Shown: positions 1-9,627, counted from the first letter of the stretch. The stretch is DNA of 64,000 nucleotides from Prevotella sp. (GCA_017619755.1 JAFZRU010000005.1:1-64000); one strand, 5' to 3'. Numbers and translations: made by a program. The notes: generated by a model from the sequence alone, not told the origin.

Positions 1-343
1 GAAGATAGGCGGCACCTCAACAAAAAAAATAAAAACTTTGATTTTTATTTTGTTTTGTATTCGGCTTGCACTACTTTGCTGACGCGAAGATAGGCGGCGC
101 CTCGCTCGGCTTGCACTACTCTGCTGACGCGAAGGTAGGCGGCACACCGCTCGGTTTGCACTACTCTGCTGACGCGAAGGTAGGCGGCACCTCGGGAATG
201 AAAACAAAAACTTTCGTTTTTGTTTTGCATTCCGCTCGGTTTGCACTACTCTGCTGACGCGAAGATAGGCGGCGCCTCAACAAAAAAAATAAAAACTTTG
301 ATTTTTATTTTGTTTTGTATTCGGCTTGCACTATCTTTGCAGT
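1..343. repeat. Array of promoter-derived repeats upstream of the MATE gene
   Basis: Positions 1-72 and 261-332 are near-identical direct copies 260 bp apart. Between them, a unit beginning TCGGCTTGCACTAC or TCGGTTTGCACTAC recurs at about 61, 106, 151, 236 and 321, the first three exactly 45 bp apart. AT-rich palindromes lie at about 19-55, 200-228 and 279-315. Each unit looks like a Bacteroidetes promoter, but only the last copy (309-339) keeps a consensus -7 box; the others read TACTTTG or TACTCTG. No gene is apparent here. Confidence 0.85.
309..339 (+). promoter_or_regulatory. Promoter of the MATE operon
   Basis: TTTG at 309-312, a 19-bp spacer, and TATCTTTG at 332-339 match the Bacteroidetes sigma consensus. 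The -33 TTTG lies in the right arm of the AT-rich palindrome. Transcription should start near 346, giving a leader of roughly 20 nt. Confidence 0.75.
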
Positions 344-363
344 TTTGAAGGAGACTATATGTG

Positions 364-1734
364 ATGGACAATAGGAAAGCCACATTGGAATTGGGCACGA
401 AGCCCGTGGGGAAATTGCTGATGCAGTATGCCCTTCCGGCCATCATAGCGATGACCGCCTCTTCGCTGTACAACATGGTTGACAGCATCTTCATCGGCCA
501 AGGCGTGGGTGCCTTGGCCATATCGGGCCTTGCCATCACCTTTCCTTTCATGAACCTCTCCGCAGCCTTCGGCGCGGCGGTAGGCGTGGGTTCCTCGACG
601 ATGATTTCCGTCCGTTTAGGACAGAAAGACTACTCCACCGCCCTCAACTTTTTCGGCAACTGCGTGAGCCTGAACATCATCATCGGCGTGGTGTTCGCCT
701 GTGTCTCCCTCTTATTTCTCGACCCGATACTACTCTTCTTTGGCGCGAGCGAGCAGACGCTCCCCTACGCCCGTGAGTACATGCAAGTGATTCTCTTGGG
801 CAACGTGGTGACGCACATGTACTTTGGCATGAACGCCCTGCTGCGTGCCGCAAGCAAGCCACGCCAGGCGATGTACGCCACCATCTTCACCGTGGTGCTC
901 AACACGCTGCTCGACCCCTTGTTCATCTACGTCTTCGACATGGGCATCCGAGGCGCCGCCATCGCCACCATCCTCTCCCAGAGCATCGCCCTTGCCTGGC
1001 AGTGCCGGCTTTTCTCCAATCCCTCTGAAATCATCCATTTCGAGCGCGGAATTTACCTTCTGAAGAGCAGCATTGTGAAAAACATCATCGGCATCGGCAT
1101 GTCACCCTTCCTCATGAACGCCACCTCGTGCCTCATCGTCATCATGATCAACAAGAGCCTCTTCGCCTACGGAGGCGACCTGGCCGTAGGTGCCTACGGC
1201 ATCGTCCATCGCATCTCCTTCCTCTTCTTCATGGTGATATTCGGTATGAACCAAGGCATGCAGCCCATAGCCGGCTACAACTACGGTGCCATGCTTTTCG
1301 ACCGTATGTTGCAAGTGCTTCGCTACGTAATCATCGGTGCCACCGTGGTGGCCACCGTGGGATGTTTGGTGAGTGAATTGCTTCCGTATTACTGTGCGCG
1401 GTTGTTCACCACCGACTCCACGCTCATCAGCATGGCGGAGCACGGTCTTCGCGTGACCAACGTGACCCTCCCCATCGTCGGCTTCCAAATCGTGGTGACC
1501 AATTTCTTCCAGAGCATCAGCAAGGCAAAGGTGAGCATCTTCCTCTCCCTTTCTCGCCAGTTGCTCTTCCTTCTTCCCGTGCTGTTGGTGCTTCCCCGTT
1601 TCTACCAGCTCGACGGCGTATGGCTGTCATTCCCCATCTCCGACACGATAGCCTTCCTTGTGGCCTTTGCCATCTTGTGGAAATACTTGCGAAAGATTAC
1701 CAAACAACAAAAACATCGATCCAACAATGGCTGA
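364..1734 (+). CDS. MATE family multidrug/cation antiporter
   Basis: This 456-residue inner-membrane protein has the normal MATE length and about twelve hydrophobic segments. The N-terminus (ELGTKPVGKLLMQYALPAI) and the motif GMNQGMQPIAGYNYGA around residues 295-310 are typical of the NorM/DinF-like branch, which exports drugs or metabolites in exchange for Na+ or H+. ATG at 364 is preferred; an in-frame GTG sits directly before it at 361, and GGAG at 350-353 is a plausible ribosome site. It opens a + strand run and overlaps the next gene by 8 bp. The substrate cannot be told from sequence. Confidence 0.93.
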   Translation: MDNRKATLELGTKPVGKLLMQYALPAIIAMTASSLYNMVDSIFIGQGVGALAISGLAITFPFMNLSAAFGAAVGVGSSTMISVRLGQKDYSTALNFFGNCVSLNIIIGVVFACVSLLFLDPILLFFGASEQTLPYAREYMQVILLGNVVTHMYFGMNALLRAASKPRQAMYATIFTVVLNTLLDPLFIYVFDMGIRGAAIATILSQSIALAWQCRLFSNPSEIIHFERGIYLLKSSIVKNIIGIGMSPFLMNATSCLIVIMINKSLFAYGGDLAVGAYGIVHRISFLFFMVIFGMNQGMQPIAGYNYGAMLFDRMLQVLRYVIIGATVVATVGCLVSELLPYYCARLFTTDSTLISMAEHGLRVTNVTLPIVGFQIVVTNFFQSISKAKVSIFLSLSRQLLFLLPVLLVLPRFYQLDGVWLSFPISDTIAFLVAFAILWKYLRKITKQQKHRSNNG

Positions 1735-2371
1735 CCCTCACATCATCATCAACATAGGCCGCCAACTGGGTTCCGGCGGCCGTGTGATAGGCCGTCTGCT
1801 CTCCGAGGAGTTTGGCTGTCTCTTTTACGACAAGGAACTACTCAACCTTGCAGCGAAGGAGAGCGGCTTCAGCGAGCAGTTCTTTGCTCAGAACGACGAG
1901 CACAAGCGCTTTTTCAAGTCGCTCTTCCACCTACATGCACAGCACTTGGGCGACAACAATTTCTATCCGAACAATTTCTCCCAGGAAAGCCTGTTCCAAT
2001 TCCAGGCGGATGCCATCAGGAAGGCGGCGAGCAGCGGCAACTGCGTCTTTGTGGGCCGTTGTGCCGACTACATCCTTCGCGACCTTCCCGAAGCCATCAG
2101 CGTGTTCATCACCGCCGACATGTCCTACCGCGTGGACCAGGTGCGGAAGCGCCACGGCTGCGACGAGGAGGCCGCATTGAAAATCATCCACGACAAGGAG
2201 GGCAGCCGTTCTTCCTATTACAGTTACTACACTGGCAGGAAATGGGGTGACAGCCAGTTCTACGACCTCTGCGTGAACAGCACTCCCTTGGGTTTGGAAG
2301 GCACCGCCCGCCTCATCGCCCACTACGTGAGGGTCCGCCTCGGCATGCCAGAAAAGGAGGTGAAGGAATGA
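1727..2371 (+). CDS. Cytidylate kinase-like family protein
   Basis: This 214-residue protein starts MADPHIIINIGRQLGSGGR, the altered P-loop typical of the cytidylate-kinase-like (Cytidylate_kin2) family, followed by LLSEEFGCLFYDKELL. That family is related to CMP kinase but is not the canonical Cmk, so nucleotide phosphorylation is inferred from family only. The ATG at 1727 lies inside the end of the MATE gene (8-bp overlap), and the stop overlaps the next start as ATGA, which suggests translational coupling. An open frame extends upstream to 1658 but lies wholly inside the MATE gene. Confidence 0.85.
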   Translation: MADPHIIINIGRQLGSGGRVIGRLLSEEFGCLFYDKELLNLAAKESGFSEQFFAQNDEHKRFFKSLFHLHAQHLGDNNFYPNNFSQESLFQFQADAIRKAASSGNCVFVGRCADYILRDLPEAISVFITADMSYRVDQVRKRHGCDEEAALKIIHDKEGSRSSYYSYYTGRKWGDSQFYDLCVNSTPLGLEGTARLIAHYVRVRLGMPEKEVKE

Positions 2372-2862
2372 AGAAGATTGGCATCATCAGCGACACCCAT
2401 TCTTACTGGGACCCACGTTACCTGACGCATTTCGACCCTTGTGACGAGATCTGGCACGCCGGCGACATCTGCTCGACAGAGTTGGCCGAGCGTCTCTCCG
2501 AGTTCCGACCCCTTCGTGCCGTCTGCGGCAACTGCGACGGTGGCGACCTCCGGCTGATGTTCCCCGAGATCCTTCGCTTCAAGTGCGAGGAAGTCGATGT
2601 GTTGATGAAGCACATCGGAGGATACCCCGGACGCTACGACGCCAGCATCTCCCGTCAGATTTACTCCCGTCCCCCCGGCCTGTTCATCAGCGGGCACTCC
2701 CACATTCTTAAAATCAAATACGACAAGACGCTCGGCCTGTTGCACATCAACCCCGGCGCCGCCGGCCTGCAAGGCTGGCAGCAAGAACGCACGTTGGTGC
2801 GGCTGACCATCGACGGCAGCCGTTTCACCGACTGCGAGGTGGTTACGCTTGGCAAGCAATGA
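2368..2862 (+). CDS. YfcE/MJ0936-type metallophosphoesterase
   Basis: This 164-residue soluble protein carries the calcineurin-like metal motifs in order: ISDTHS at residues 7-12, HAGD near 31, GNCD near 55 and GHSH near 110. This layout matches small YfcE-type phosphodiesterases, which hydrolyse phosphodiesters with Mn2+ or similar metals in vitro; the physiological substrate is generally unknown. AAAGGAGG precedes the ATG, which overlaps the upstream stop by 4 bp. An alternative assignment within the same superfamily cannot be excluded. Confidence 0.92.
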   Translation: MKKIGIISDTHSYWDPRYLTHFDPCDEIWHAGDICSTELAERLSEFRPLRAVCGNCDGGDLRLMFPEILRFKCEEVDVLMKHIGGYPGRYDASISRQIYSRPPGLFISGHSHILKIKYDKTLGLLHINPGAAGLQGWQQERTLVRLTIDGSRFTDCEVVTLGKQ

Positions 2863-2913
2863 GTCGTCATCACATCCACATCAAGAATACAAGAAATAAA
2901 CGTATAAACCAGC

Positions 2914-3327
2914 ATGCTGAAAGACAAAGTACGCATCATCGACCTTCCCAAGATAGCCGACCCGCGTGGCAACCTCACGGTGGCCGAGGAAATGAAGGAA
3001 ACCCCATTCCGCATCGCCCGTGCGTATTGGACCTACGACGTGCCGGGCGGGGAAAGTCGAGGCGGCCACGCCCACAAGGTGCTGGAGCAGCTCATCATCG
3101 CCACGAGCGGCTCGTTCGACGTCACGGTGGACGACGGACATGAGCGTCGCACCTATCACCTGAACCATCCCTATCAAGGGCTGTACGTGGGGCCGGGCAT
3201 CTGGCGAACGCTCGACGACTTTTCCTCCGGTGCCGTGTGCATGGTGCTCGCCTCGGAATTGTTCGACGAGGAAGACTACATCCGCGACTACGACGATTTC
3301 CTTACCTACGCACGATGCACGAAATAG
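2914..3327 (+). CDS. FdtA/QdtA-like cupin (sugar 3,4-ketoisomerase family)
   Basis: This 137-residue single-domain cupin contains DPRGNLTVAEE, then SRGGHAHKVLEQ and GLYVGPGIWRTL, the signature of the WxcM/FdtA family. Characterised members isomerise dTDP-4-keto-6-deoxyglucose to the 3-keto sugar for O-antigen or S-layer glycans. No dTDP-sugar genes lie nearby, so the substrate is inferred. Fifty-one bases separate it from the phosphoesterase, and its end overlaps the next gene by 13 bp, which argues for a shared task with that transferase. Confidence 0.85.
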   Translation: MLKDKVRIIDLPKIADPRGNLTVAEEMKETPFRIARAYWTYDVPGGESRGGHAHKVLEQLIIATSGSFDVTVDDGHERRTYHLNHPYQGLYVGPGIWRTLDDFSSGAVCMVLASELFDEEDYIRDYDDFLTYARCTK

Positions 3328-4265
3328 CAATAGAGCGTTACACCCCCGGATGTCGGGAGGAATGGGACTCCTTTGTGAGGCAGTCTCGCAACGGCACGTT
3401 CCTGTTCTGCCGCGACTATATGGACTATCATAGCGACCGTTTCTGCGACCATTCGCTCATGGCCCGGCACAAGGGGCGTCTCTATGCCGTGCTGCCCGCC
3501 AACCAAGAAGGTTCCATGCTGCACAGCCACCAAGGATTGACCTATGGAGGCTGGGTGGTGGGCGACCGCGTAGGCGTGGAGGGAATGGGCACGCTCTTCC
3601 GCCTCTTGACCACTTACGCCCACGGTCAGGGCCTATCGGCCATGACCTACAAGGCCATCCCGTGGATTTACCACACTTACCCCACGGAGGAAGACCTCTA
3701 CGCCCTTTACCATGTCTGCGGCGCTCAGTTGGAGAGCCGCCATGTGTCGTCCGCCATCCACCTGCAACACCCCATTCCTTTCATAGAGTCACGCAAGTCG
3801 GGCCTGCGGAAAGCAGTAGCCCGGGAATTAATCGTGAATGAAGTCGGCCAAGAGCGTTTGGGCGACTTTTGGGCGGTGTTGGAAGCCAACCTCTCCCTCC
3901 GCCACCAAGTCGCTCCCGTGCATCGTCTGGAGGAAATGCGTCTCCTGATGGGGCGTTTTCCTCACAACATCCGTCTTTTCGTGGTCACCGGCGGTGATTG
4001 CGTGCTGGGAGGCACACTGCTCTACGTCACCCCACGGGTCATCCATACACAGTATATCTCGGCCTCCGAAGAAGGCAAGTCATACGGCGCACTCGACCTG
4101 CTGTTCCATCATCTGCTGTCGCTCGACTGGGGCGATGCCGAATATCTCGACTTTGGTCGTTCGAGCATGGGCGACGGCAGCGAACTCAACAGCAGGTTGC
4201 TCTTCCAGAAAGAGGGCTTCGGCGGGCGAGCCGTGTGTTACGACACCTACGCCGTCACGTTTTAG
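3315..4265 (+). CDS. GNAT/FemAB-like acyl- or aminoacyl-transferase
   Basis: From ATG 3315 the protein has 316 residues (MHEIAIERYTPGC). It has no signal peptide or membrane segment and shows a FemAB-like double GNAT arrangement, with a C-terminal half containing YLDFGRSSMGDGSELNSR followed by a LLFQKEGFGG-type strand. Such proteins transfer acyl or aminoacyl groups in envelope glycan or peptidoglycan synthesis. It overlaps the FdtA-like gene, so N-acylation of an amino sugar made with that enzyme's help is a reasonable inference, unproven here. The frame is open further upstream to 3237, inside the previous gene. Confidence 0.75.
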   Translation: MHEIAIERYTPGCREEWDSFVRQSRNGTFLFCRDYMDYHSDRFCDHSLMARHKGRLYAVLPANQEGSMLHSHQGLTYGGWVVGDRVGVEGMGTLFRLLTTYAHGQGLSAMTYKAIPWIYHTYPTEEDLYALYHVCGAQLESRHVSSAIHLQHPIPFIESRKSGLRKAVARELIVNEVGQERLGDFWAVLEANLSLRHQVAPVHRLEEMRLLMGRFPHNIRLFVVTGGDCVLGGTLLYVTPRVIHTQYISASEEGKSYGALDLLFHHLLSLDWGDAEYLDFGRSSMGDGSELNSRLLFQKEGFGGRAVCYDTYAVTF

Positions 4266-4311
4266 TGCATAACAATCGTTGAAAAAATAATTCAAAATAT
4301 CAAGAGTCAAA

Positions 4312-7212
4312 ATGACAAGAAGATTCTTATTCAAGACAAGTGCGCTGGCGTTGCTGTTGGCACTGTCCCTTCCGATGTCCTCCCAACTCCCCCGTGCGTT
4401 GGAAGTAAGCGAACATACCTTGAGCAACGGCATGACCGTGTGGCTGAACGAAGACCATTCCCAACCGAAGATTTACGGAGCCGTGGTGGTACACGCCGGA
4501 GCAAAGGATTGCCCCGACACCGGCATTGCCCACTATTTCGAGCATATCATGTTCAAAGGCACGGAAGAGATAGGCACCACCGACTACACCCATGAGAAAC
4601 CCTGGCTCGACTCCATCGCCGCCTGCTACGACCGTCTGGCCGCCACTAAAGACGAAGCCGCCCGCAACGCCATTCAAAAAGACATCAACCGCCTCAGCCA
4701 GAAAGCGGGCGAATATGCCATCCCCAACGAGTTCAACAACCTCATCTCACGCTACGGTGGAAGCCTGTTGAACGCCGGTACGTCCTACGACTTCACATTC
4801 TACCACAATATGTTCACTCCCAGATATTTGGAGCATTGGTGCATTCTGAACAGCGACCGCTTTATCAACCCCGTTTTCCGTATGTTCCAAGGAGAATTGG
4901 AGACCGTTTATGAGGAGAAGAACATGAACAGCGATGACATGACCAGTTTCATTCGCGACAAATGCTTTAAGGAGTTGTTTGGCACCAACGCCTACGCCTA
5001 CCCCATTATTGGGAGCACGGAAAACCTGAAGAATCCCCGCCTTTCCGAGATGAAGGCTTTCTACGAGAAATATTATGTGGCAAGCAATATGGGCTTGGTG
5101 CTTACCGGCGACTTCTCCTCCGACAGCATCATGCCGCTGCTTGAACGTACATTTGGCCGTATTCCCCGTGGTGTGAAACCCACCCGCGTGACATCCCCTC
5201 TACCCGACATCAAGGAGGAGCGCACGGTGTCGGTGCCGATTCCCATTCCCCTTGTCAGTTTGGAAGCCTTGGTGTTCAAATCCTGCACCGACTTCGAAAA
5301 GGACGCCAACGCCCTCACCATCGCCACGAAACTGCTCACCAACGGCAATGCCGGCCGCTTGGACTCACTTGCCAACGAAGGAAAACTGATGATGTCGGCC
5401 ATCTTGCCCACCTCGCTCAACGACGCCGGTGTCATCCTGTTGTTGGTCGTTCCCAACCTGCTCTCAAAATGTGAGAAAGCCGAGGAAGCCTGCCTGACAG
5501 AAATCCGCCGCATCGCCAACGGCGACTTCAGCGACGCGGCTTTTGTGGCACAGAAGCAGAAGGCCCACCGCGAGGCGATGCAAGATTTGGAAACGATTGA
5601 CAAGCGCTTCATGCAGATGGTGATGGCGATGAGCAGCGGCCACAGTTGGCGCGAGTATATGGACAAGGTGAATGCCATCGATCAAGTGACACGCGAGGAA
5701 GTGACAGCCGCATCAAAACGCTATTTCGAGACCCCCTTTGTGAGGTTCAAGAAAAAATTTGGCAGTTTGGAAAAGGACAAGGTATCGCAGCCTGGCTACA
5801 CCCCCGTGATACCCAAGAACAAAGGTGTGGAGTCGGAGTATGCCAAGCGTCTTGCCGCCCTCCCGGTGGCAGATAGTTCCCCCCGCCTCCTCGACTTCGA
5901 GCACGATGCCACCTCCCTCTCCCTCAGTGGACAGGCGAAGCTTTACACGGTGAAGAATTCCTTGAACGACCTATTTCAACTCACGGTGAGTTACAACCGT
6001 GGCCTTCGAGCCGACCCACGCCTTGAATCGGCTGTTAGCCTTGCCAACAACATAGGCACCGACTCGCTCACCCGCCAACAATTTGGCTCCGCCTTGGACC
6101 TCTTGGGAGGCGAGATGTCGATGGAATGCACCAACAATGCCACCACGCTCACCGTGACGGGCCTTGACAAGAATTTCGCGGAAACGATGAAGTTGGTGGG
6201 CCATTTCCTCCAGCACATGAAAAGCAACGACAAGGCTTTGAAAAATGTCAAAGACATCGTGAAAGCCGAAGAGAAGTCCTTGACCGAGGACAACTCCGAC
6301 GTGATGAAGGCCATGGTGCAGAAAGTGACCACCGGCGACCAGTCCACCTCGCTTCACCGCCAGACATATAAAGAGGTGAAAAAACTTTCGGGGGAAGACC
6401 TGTTGTCGGCCATTGATGCCATCAAGGAGAGTGCTTGCGACATTGTCTATAGCGGCACTCTCGACATCAACGAGGTGGAGAGCGTGGTGCGCAAAACCCT
6501 GCCGGTGGAGCGCAGTTGCAAAACATATATAGACTACAGCCCCACACCTATCAGTTACGACAGCCCGGTGGTCTATGTTTTCGACATGCCCAAAGCCCGC
6601 CAGACGCTCTTCTTCACCTATGACCAACTGCCAACCACCCCCACCTTGGAAGACCGTGTGCCGGCCTTCTTGATGGAGGAGTATTTCGGAGGCGGCATGT
6701 CATCGGTGCTGTTCCAAGAGGTGCGTGAGTTCCGCTCGATGGCCTACTCCACGAACAGCCACCTCATGACACGGCCACGTCTGCGCCATCCCAATTCCCC
6801 CTTGGGACTTATCAGTTATGTGGGAACGCAGGGCGACAAGACGATGAGTGCCATCGCCTTGGTGGACTCCCTCCTGCACGACATGCCCTTGATAGAAAAC
6901 CAATATGACATAGCCCGTCAGAACTGCATCAACGAGATTTACAACCAATTCCCCTCCTTCCGAAGCATAGGCTCGACAATCGCCAACATGCAACGCAACG
7001 GCTACCAAGCCGACAGCCGGACGGGCTTGGTGGAGCTATACCAGGGAGCGACGATGGCCGACCTTGCCAAGTATTATGAGAGCCATATAAAAGGAAATGC
7101 CGCCCACCGCGTGTTAGGCATCGTAGGCAGCAAGAAGAAACTCAACCTCAAAGAGTTGGAGAAATACGGCAAAGTGGTGTTCCTCAAGGAAAAAGACTTG
7201 TTTAGGAAATAA
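4312..7212 (+). CDS. Secreted M16 (pitrilysin/insulinase-like) zinc peptidase
   Basis: This 966-residue protein starts with a signal peptide (hydrophobic stretch ending near LPMSSQ). The inverted zinc motif HYFEH is at residues 74-78, with downstream glutamates in GELETVYEEK around 194-203 that can supply the third ligand. The length fits two fused M16 halves (the second from about residue 530), like other periplasmic M16 proteins. It should degrade peptides in the periplasm or outer-membrane space. It is the last gene of the + strand run and meets the GH3 gene across a strong terminator. Confidence 0.92.
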   Translation: MTRRFLFKTSALALLLALSLPMSSQLPRALEVSEHTLSNGMTVWLNEDHSQPKIYGAVVVHAGAKDCPDTGIAHYFEHIMFKGTEEIGTTDYTHEKPWLDSIAACYDRLAATKDEAARNAIQKDINRLSQKAGEYAIPNEFNNLISRYGGSLLNAGTSYDFTFYHNMFTPRYLEHWCILNSDRFINPVFRMFQGELETVYEEKNMNSDDMTSFIRDKCFKELFGTNAYAYPIIGSTENLKNPRLSEMKAFYEKYYVASNMGLVLTGDFSSDSIMPLLERTFGRIPRGVKPTRVTSPLPDIKEERTVSVPIPIPLVSLEALVFKSCTDFEKDANALTIATKLLTNGNAGRLDSLANEGKLMMSAILPTSLNDAGVILLLVVPNLLSKCEKAEEACLTEIRRIANGDFSDAAFVAQKQKAHREAMQDLETIDKRFMQMVMAMSSGHSWREYMDKVNAIDQVTREEVTAASKRYFETPFVRFKKKFGSLEKDKVSQPGYTPVIPKNKGVESEYAKRLAALPVADSSPRLLDFEHDATSLSLSGQAKLYTVKNSLNDLFQLTVSYNRGLRADPRLESAVSLANNIGTDSLTRQQFGSALDLLGGEMSMECTNNATTLTVTGLDKNFAETMKLVGHFLQHMKSNDKALKNVKDIVKAEEKSLTEDNSDVMKAMVQKVTTGDQSTSLHRQTYKEVKKLSGEDLLSAIDAIKESACDIVYSGTLDINEVESVVRKTLPVERSCKTYIDYSPTPISYDSPVVYVFDMPKARQTLFFTYDQLPTTPTLEDRVPAFLMEEYFGGGMSSVLFQEVREFRSMAYSTNSHLMTRPRLRHPNSPLGLISYVGTQGDKTMSAIALVDSLLHDMPLIENQYDIARQNCINEIYNQFPSFRSIGSTIANMQRNGYQADSRTGLVELYQGATMADLAKYYESHIKGNAAHRVLGIVGSKKKLNLKELEKYGKVVFLKEKDLFRK

Positions 7213-7366
7213 GGAACTGTTACTTAATTAACTTGACATTTTTGTTTAGATGAAATTATAGTGGATTTATTGTAACACGAATTACCACGAATTGTTCATT
7301 AATTCCTTGGTTTACAGAATTATATGTCAAATTATATGGTAATTATATGTGAAAAATCAACAATCA

Positions 7367-7404
7367 AAACGCTCCCTTCGGGAAAACCGAAGGGAGCGTT
7401 TTTT
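7367..7404. terminator. Bidirectional terminator between M16 and GH3 genes
   Basis: A perfect stem AACGCTCCCTTCGG / CCGAAGGGAGCGTT with a GAAAA loop has A residues on the left and a T run on the right, so it can end transcripts from both converging genes. Confidence 0.9.
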
Positions 7405-9623
7405 CATCTATTGGTGGCCATCACCTCAGCCTCCGCTTTGAGAGGCAGTTTGTCAGATGACCCTCCTGCTTGCACGACGACCTTTCCTTGTTCGAGCATC
7501 CATGCTTGTGCCTCCTCATCCCAATGGCATAAGTCAGCGTATCGCAATGTGACGCTCACTTTCTTTCTCTCCCCCGCCTTCAGGGCCACTCGATGGAAAC
7601 CCTTGAGTTCCTTCACCGGTCGTTGGATCCCCGACAACGGCCTTGACACATACACTTGCGCCACCTCCTCGGCATCCCTGTTGGAAGTGTTGGTGATGGT
7701 GAAAGCCACCTCCAATCCCTCCACCGCCGGTTTGACCTCCATGTCGCTGTAAATGAATTGGGCGTATGAAAGTCCGAAGCCGAAGGGGTACGCCACCTCC
7801 TTCGATTTGCAATCATACCACCTATACCCCACCAAGTCTTCCTCGGCATAATTGGCAACGAGACGCTGGTTACGCCTGTTGTCCCGATTGTTGACCAGAC
7901 CAACGAAGATATCTCCCTGTGTGTCGTTGGTGACTTCCTGCGGGAAAACGCCCAAGGCGTATGCCGGCACGTCTTCCAACTTGCACGGCCAACTCATGGG
8001 CAGTTTCCCCGATGGCGAAATCTTCCCCGTGAGTACCTCCGCGAGGGCCTGACCACCCATGGAACCATTGAACCATGCCTCAAGCAAAGCACCGGAAACC
8101 TCCTTCACTGTTGTCACGTCCACCGGTCCCCCTGAAGTGATGATTGTCACCAATTTTTTGTTGGCTTTAACCAAGGCCCTCGCCAGTTCATCCTGTCCGG
8201 AGGGCAGTGTGATGCTTTTGCGATCGGACCCCTCTGTCTCCACCTCCCTGTTGTCTCCGGCGAAGAAGAGTACGACGTCGGCCTTTTTCGCGGCTTTCAC
8301 CGCTTGAGCCATCAGTTTCGGGTCAGCCTTTTGGATGGGAGACTTTTTCTGGTTACGGTCTTCCCTGCCGAAACTCTTGTATCCCGGCACATAGGTGATT
8401 TTCACCCCTGGTCCGAGAGCCTCCCTCAAACCTTCGAGCGGTGTGATTTCGCAACGAGTCTTCACACCGGCCCCCACGCCGCCCAATGCCATTTTCGTCA
8501 CGGCATTTTCTCCGATGACAGCGATGTTTTTGACACGCTTGTTGTCAATGGGCAGAATATCCTCGTTTTTGAGCAAGACGATGGCTCTCCGCGCCACTTC
8601 CAAAGCGGTGTTCATCTCCTCCGGGTTGCCGACGGGATGCTTGTTGGCCTCCTCTTTGGCAACGGGCTTCACAGCCATTCTCACGCGAAGGATTTCCCTC
8701 ACTCGCTGGTCGATGACCTCCGTGCTCACCTTTCCCACCATGACGGAATCGAGGAGCGGTTTTCCAAAAAACCTGCTTCCGGGCATCTCCACGTTCATAC
8801 CAGCGTTGACGGCGTCGATAGTGGAATGCACTCCCCCCCAGTCGCTGATGACCATTCCGGGGAATCCCCACTGCCGTCTGAGGATGGTGTCGAGCAGGAG
8901 TGCGTTTTCCGAGCACCACCTTCCCTTCACCTTGTTGTATGCCGCCATTACCCCCCAAGCATCGGCCTCCTTCACGGCCATCTCAAAGGGTCGCAGATAA
9001 ATTTCATGCATGGCCCTGTCTCCAATTCTCACATCCACGAATCCACGATAGTCTTCCTGGTTGTTGAGTGCGAAGTGTTTCAAGCACACGGCCACCCCTT
9101 CCTCTTGCATTCCCTTGGTGTATGCCACTGCGAGGGCTCCACTGAGCAAGGGGTCTTCGCTGAGATATTCGTATGTTCTTCCCCCCGTGGGAATTCGCTG
9201 AATATTGATGGCAGGTCCGAGCACCATGTCCTTTCCTCTAAGACGCGCCTCCCTTCCCATGCCTTTTCCATATTCGCGAGCCCATTTCGTGCTCCATGTG
9301 GCAGCCAACGCCGAGCCTGTGGGGAAGAAAGTGGCCGAGTCTGTGGTGAGATGAGCCGAGTTCCATGAGTGCGGTTCCATCTCCTCCCTGATTCCGAACG
9401 GCCCGTCGGCATACTCCACATCGGCAATGCCAAGTCTTGGAATGCCTTGTGAGGAGAACATGTTCTTCCCATGGAGCATGTCCACTTTCTCCTCAAGTGT
9501 CATGCCCTTGATGATGTTTTCAATCTCTTCTTCATACTGCATGAGGATGGTGGGATAAGTTTGCGCCACAGTCGTCATGACAGGCAAGAAGGAAAGCAAG
9601 ATGATGTTTTTCAAAGTCTTCAT
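7404..9623 (-). CDS. Secreted glycoside hydrolase family 3 enzyme (beta-glucosidase type)
   Basis: This 739-residue protein has a signal peptide, the GH3 TIM barrel with KHFALNNQ, and the nucleophile motif VISDWGG with Asp at residue 261. A C-terminal alpha/beta sandwich and a fibronectin-III-like domain (YSDMEVKPAVEG onwards) complete the usual three-domain form. Family members remove terminal beta-glucosyl, xylosyl or related sugars from oligosaccharides; the exact sugar is not decidable here. It lies 4 bp downstream of the unassigned secreted protein and in the same transcript as the hybrid sensor, so induction by a glycan is inferred. Confidence 0.95.
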   Translation of the reverse strand: MKTLKNIILLSFLPVMTTVAQTYPTILMQYEEEIENIIKGMTLEEKVDMLHGKNMFSSQGIPRLGIADVEYADGPFGIREEMEPHSWNSAHLTTDSATFFPTGSALAATWSTKWAREYGKGMGREARLRGKDMVLGPAINIQRIPTGGRTYEYLSEDPLLSGALAVAYTKGMQEEGVAVCLKHFALNNQEDYRGFVDVRIGDRAMHEIYLRPFEMAVKEADAWGVMAAYNKVKGRWCSENALLLDTILRRQWGFPGMVISDWGGVHSTIDAVNAGMNVEMPGSRFFGKPLLDSVMVGKVSTEVIDQRVREILRVRMAVKPVAKEEANKHPVGNPEEMNTALEVARRAIVLLKNEDILPIDNKRVKNIAVIGENAVTKMALGGVGAGVKTRCEITPLEGLREALGPGVKITYVPGYKSFGREDRNQKKSPIQKADPKLMAQAVKAAKKADVVLFFAGDNREVETEGSDRKSITLPSGQDELARALVKANKKLVTIITSGGPVDVTTVKEVSGALLEAWFNGSMGGQALAEVLTGKISPSGKLPMSWPCKLEDVPAYALGVFPQEVTNDTQGDIFVGLVNNRDNRRNQRLVANYAEEDLVGYRWYDCKSKEVAYPFGFGLSYAQFIYSDMEVKPAVEGLEVAFTITNTSNRDAEEVAQVYVSRPLSGIQRPVKELKGFHRVALKAGERKKVSVTLRYADLCHWDEEAQAWMLEQGKVVVQAGGSSDKLPLKAEAEVMATNR

Positions 9624-9627
9624 ATAC

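Noticed and set aside
1-343. CRISPR-like repeat array
   Set aside because: The repeats are promoter-like units joined without unique spacers, some are AT palindromes, and no cas gene is near.
3237-3314. Upstream start for the GNAT/FemAB-like protein
   Set aside because: It would lie deep inside the FdtA-like gene and adds an Arg-rich stretch unlike the family.
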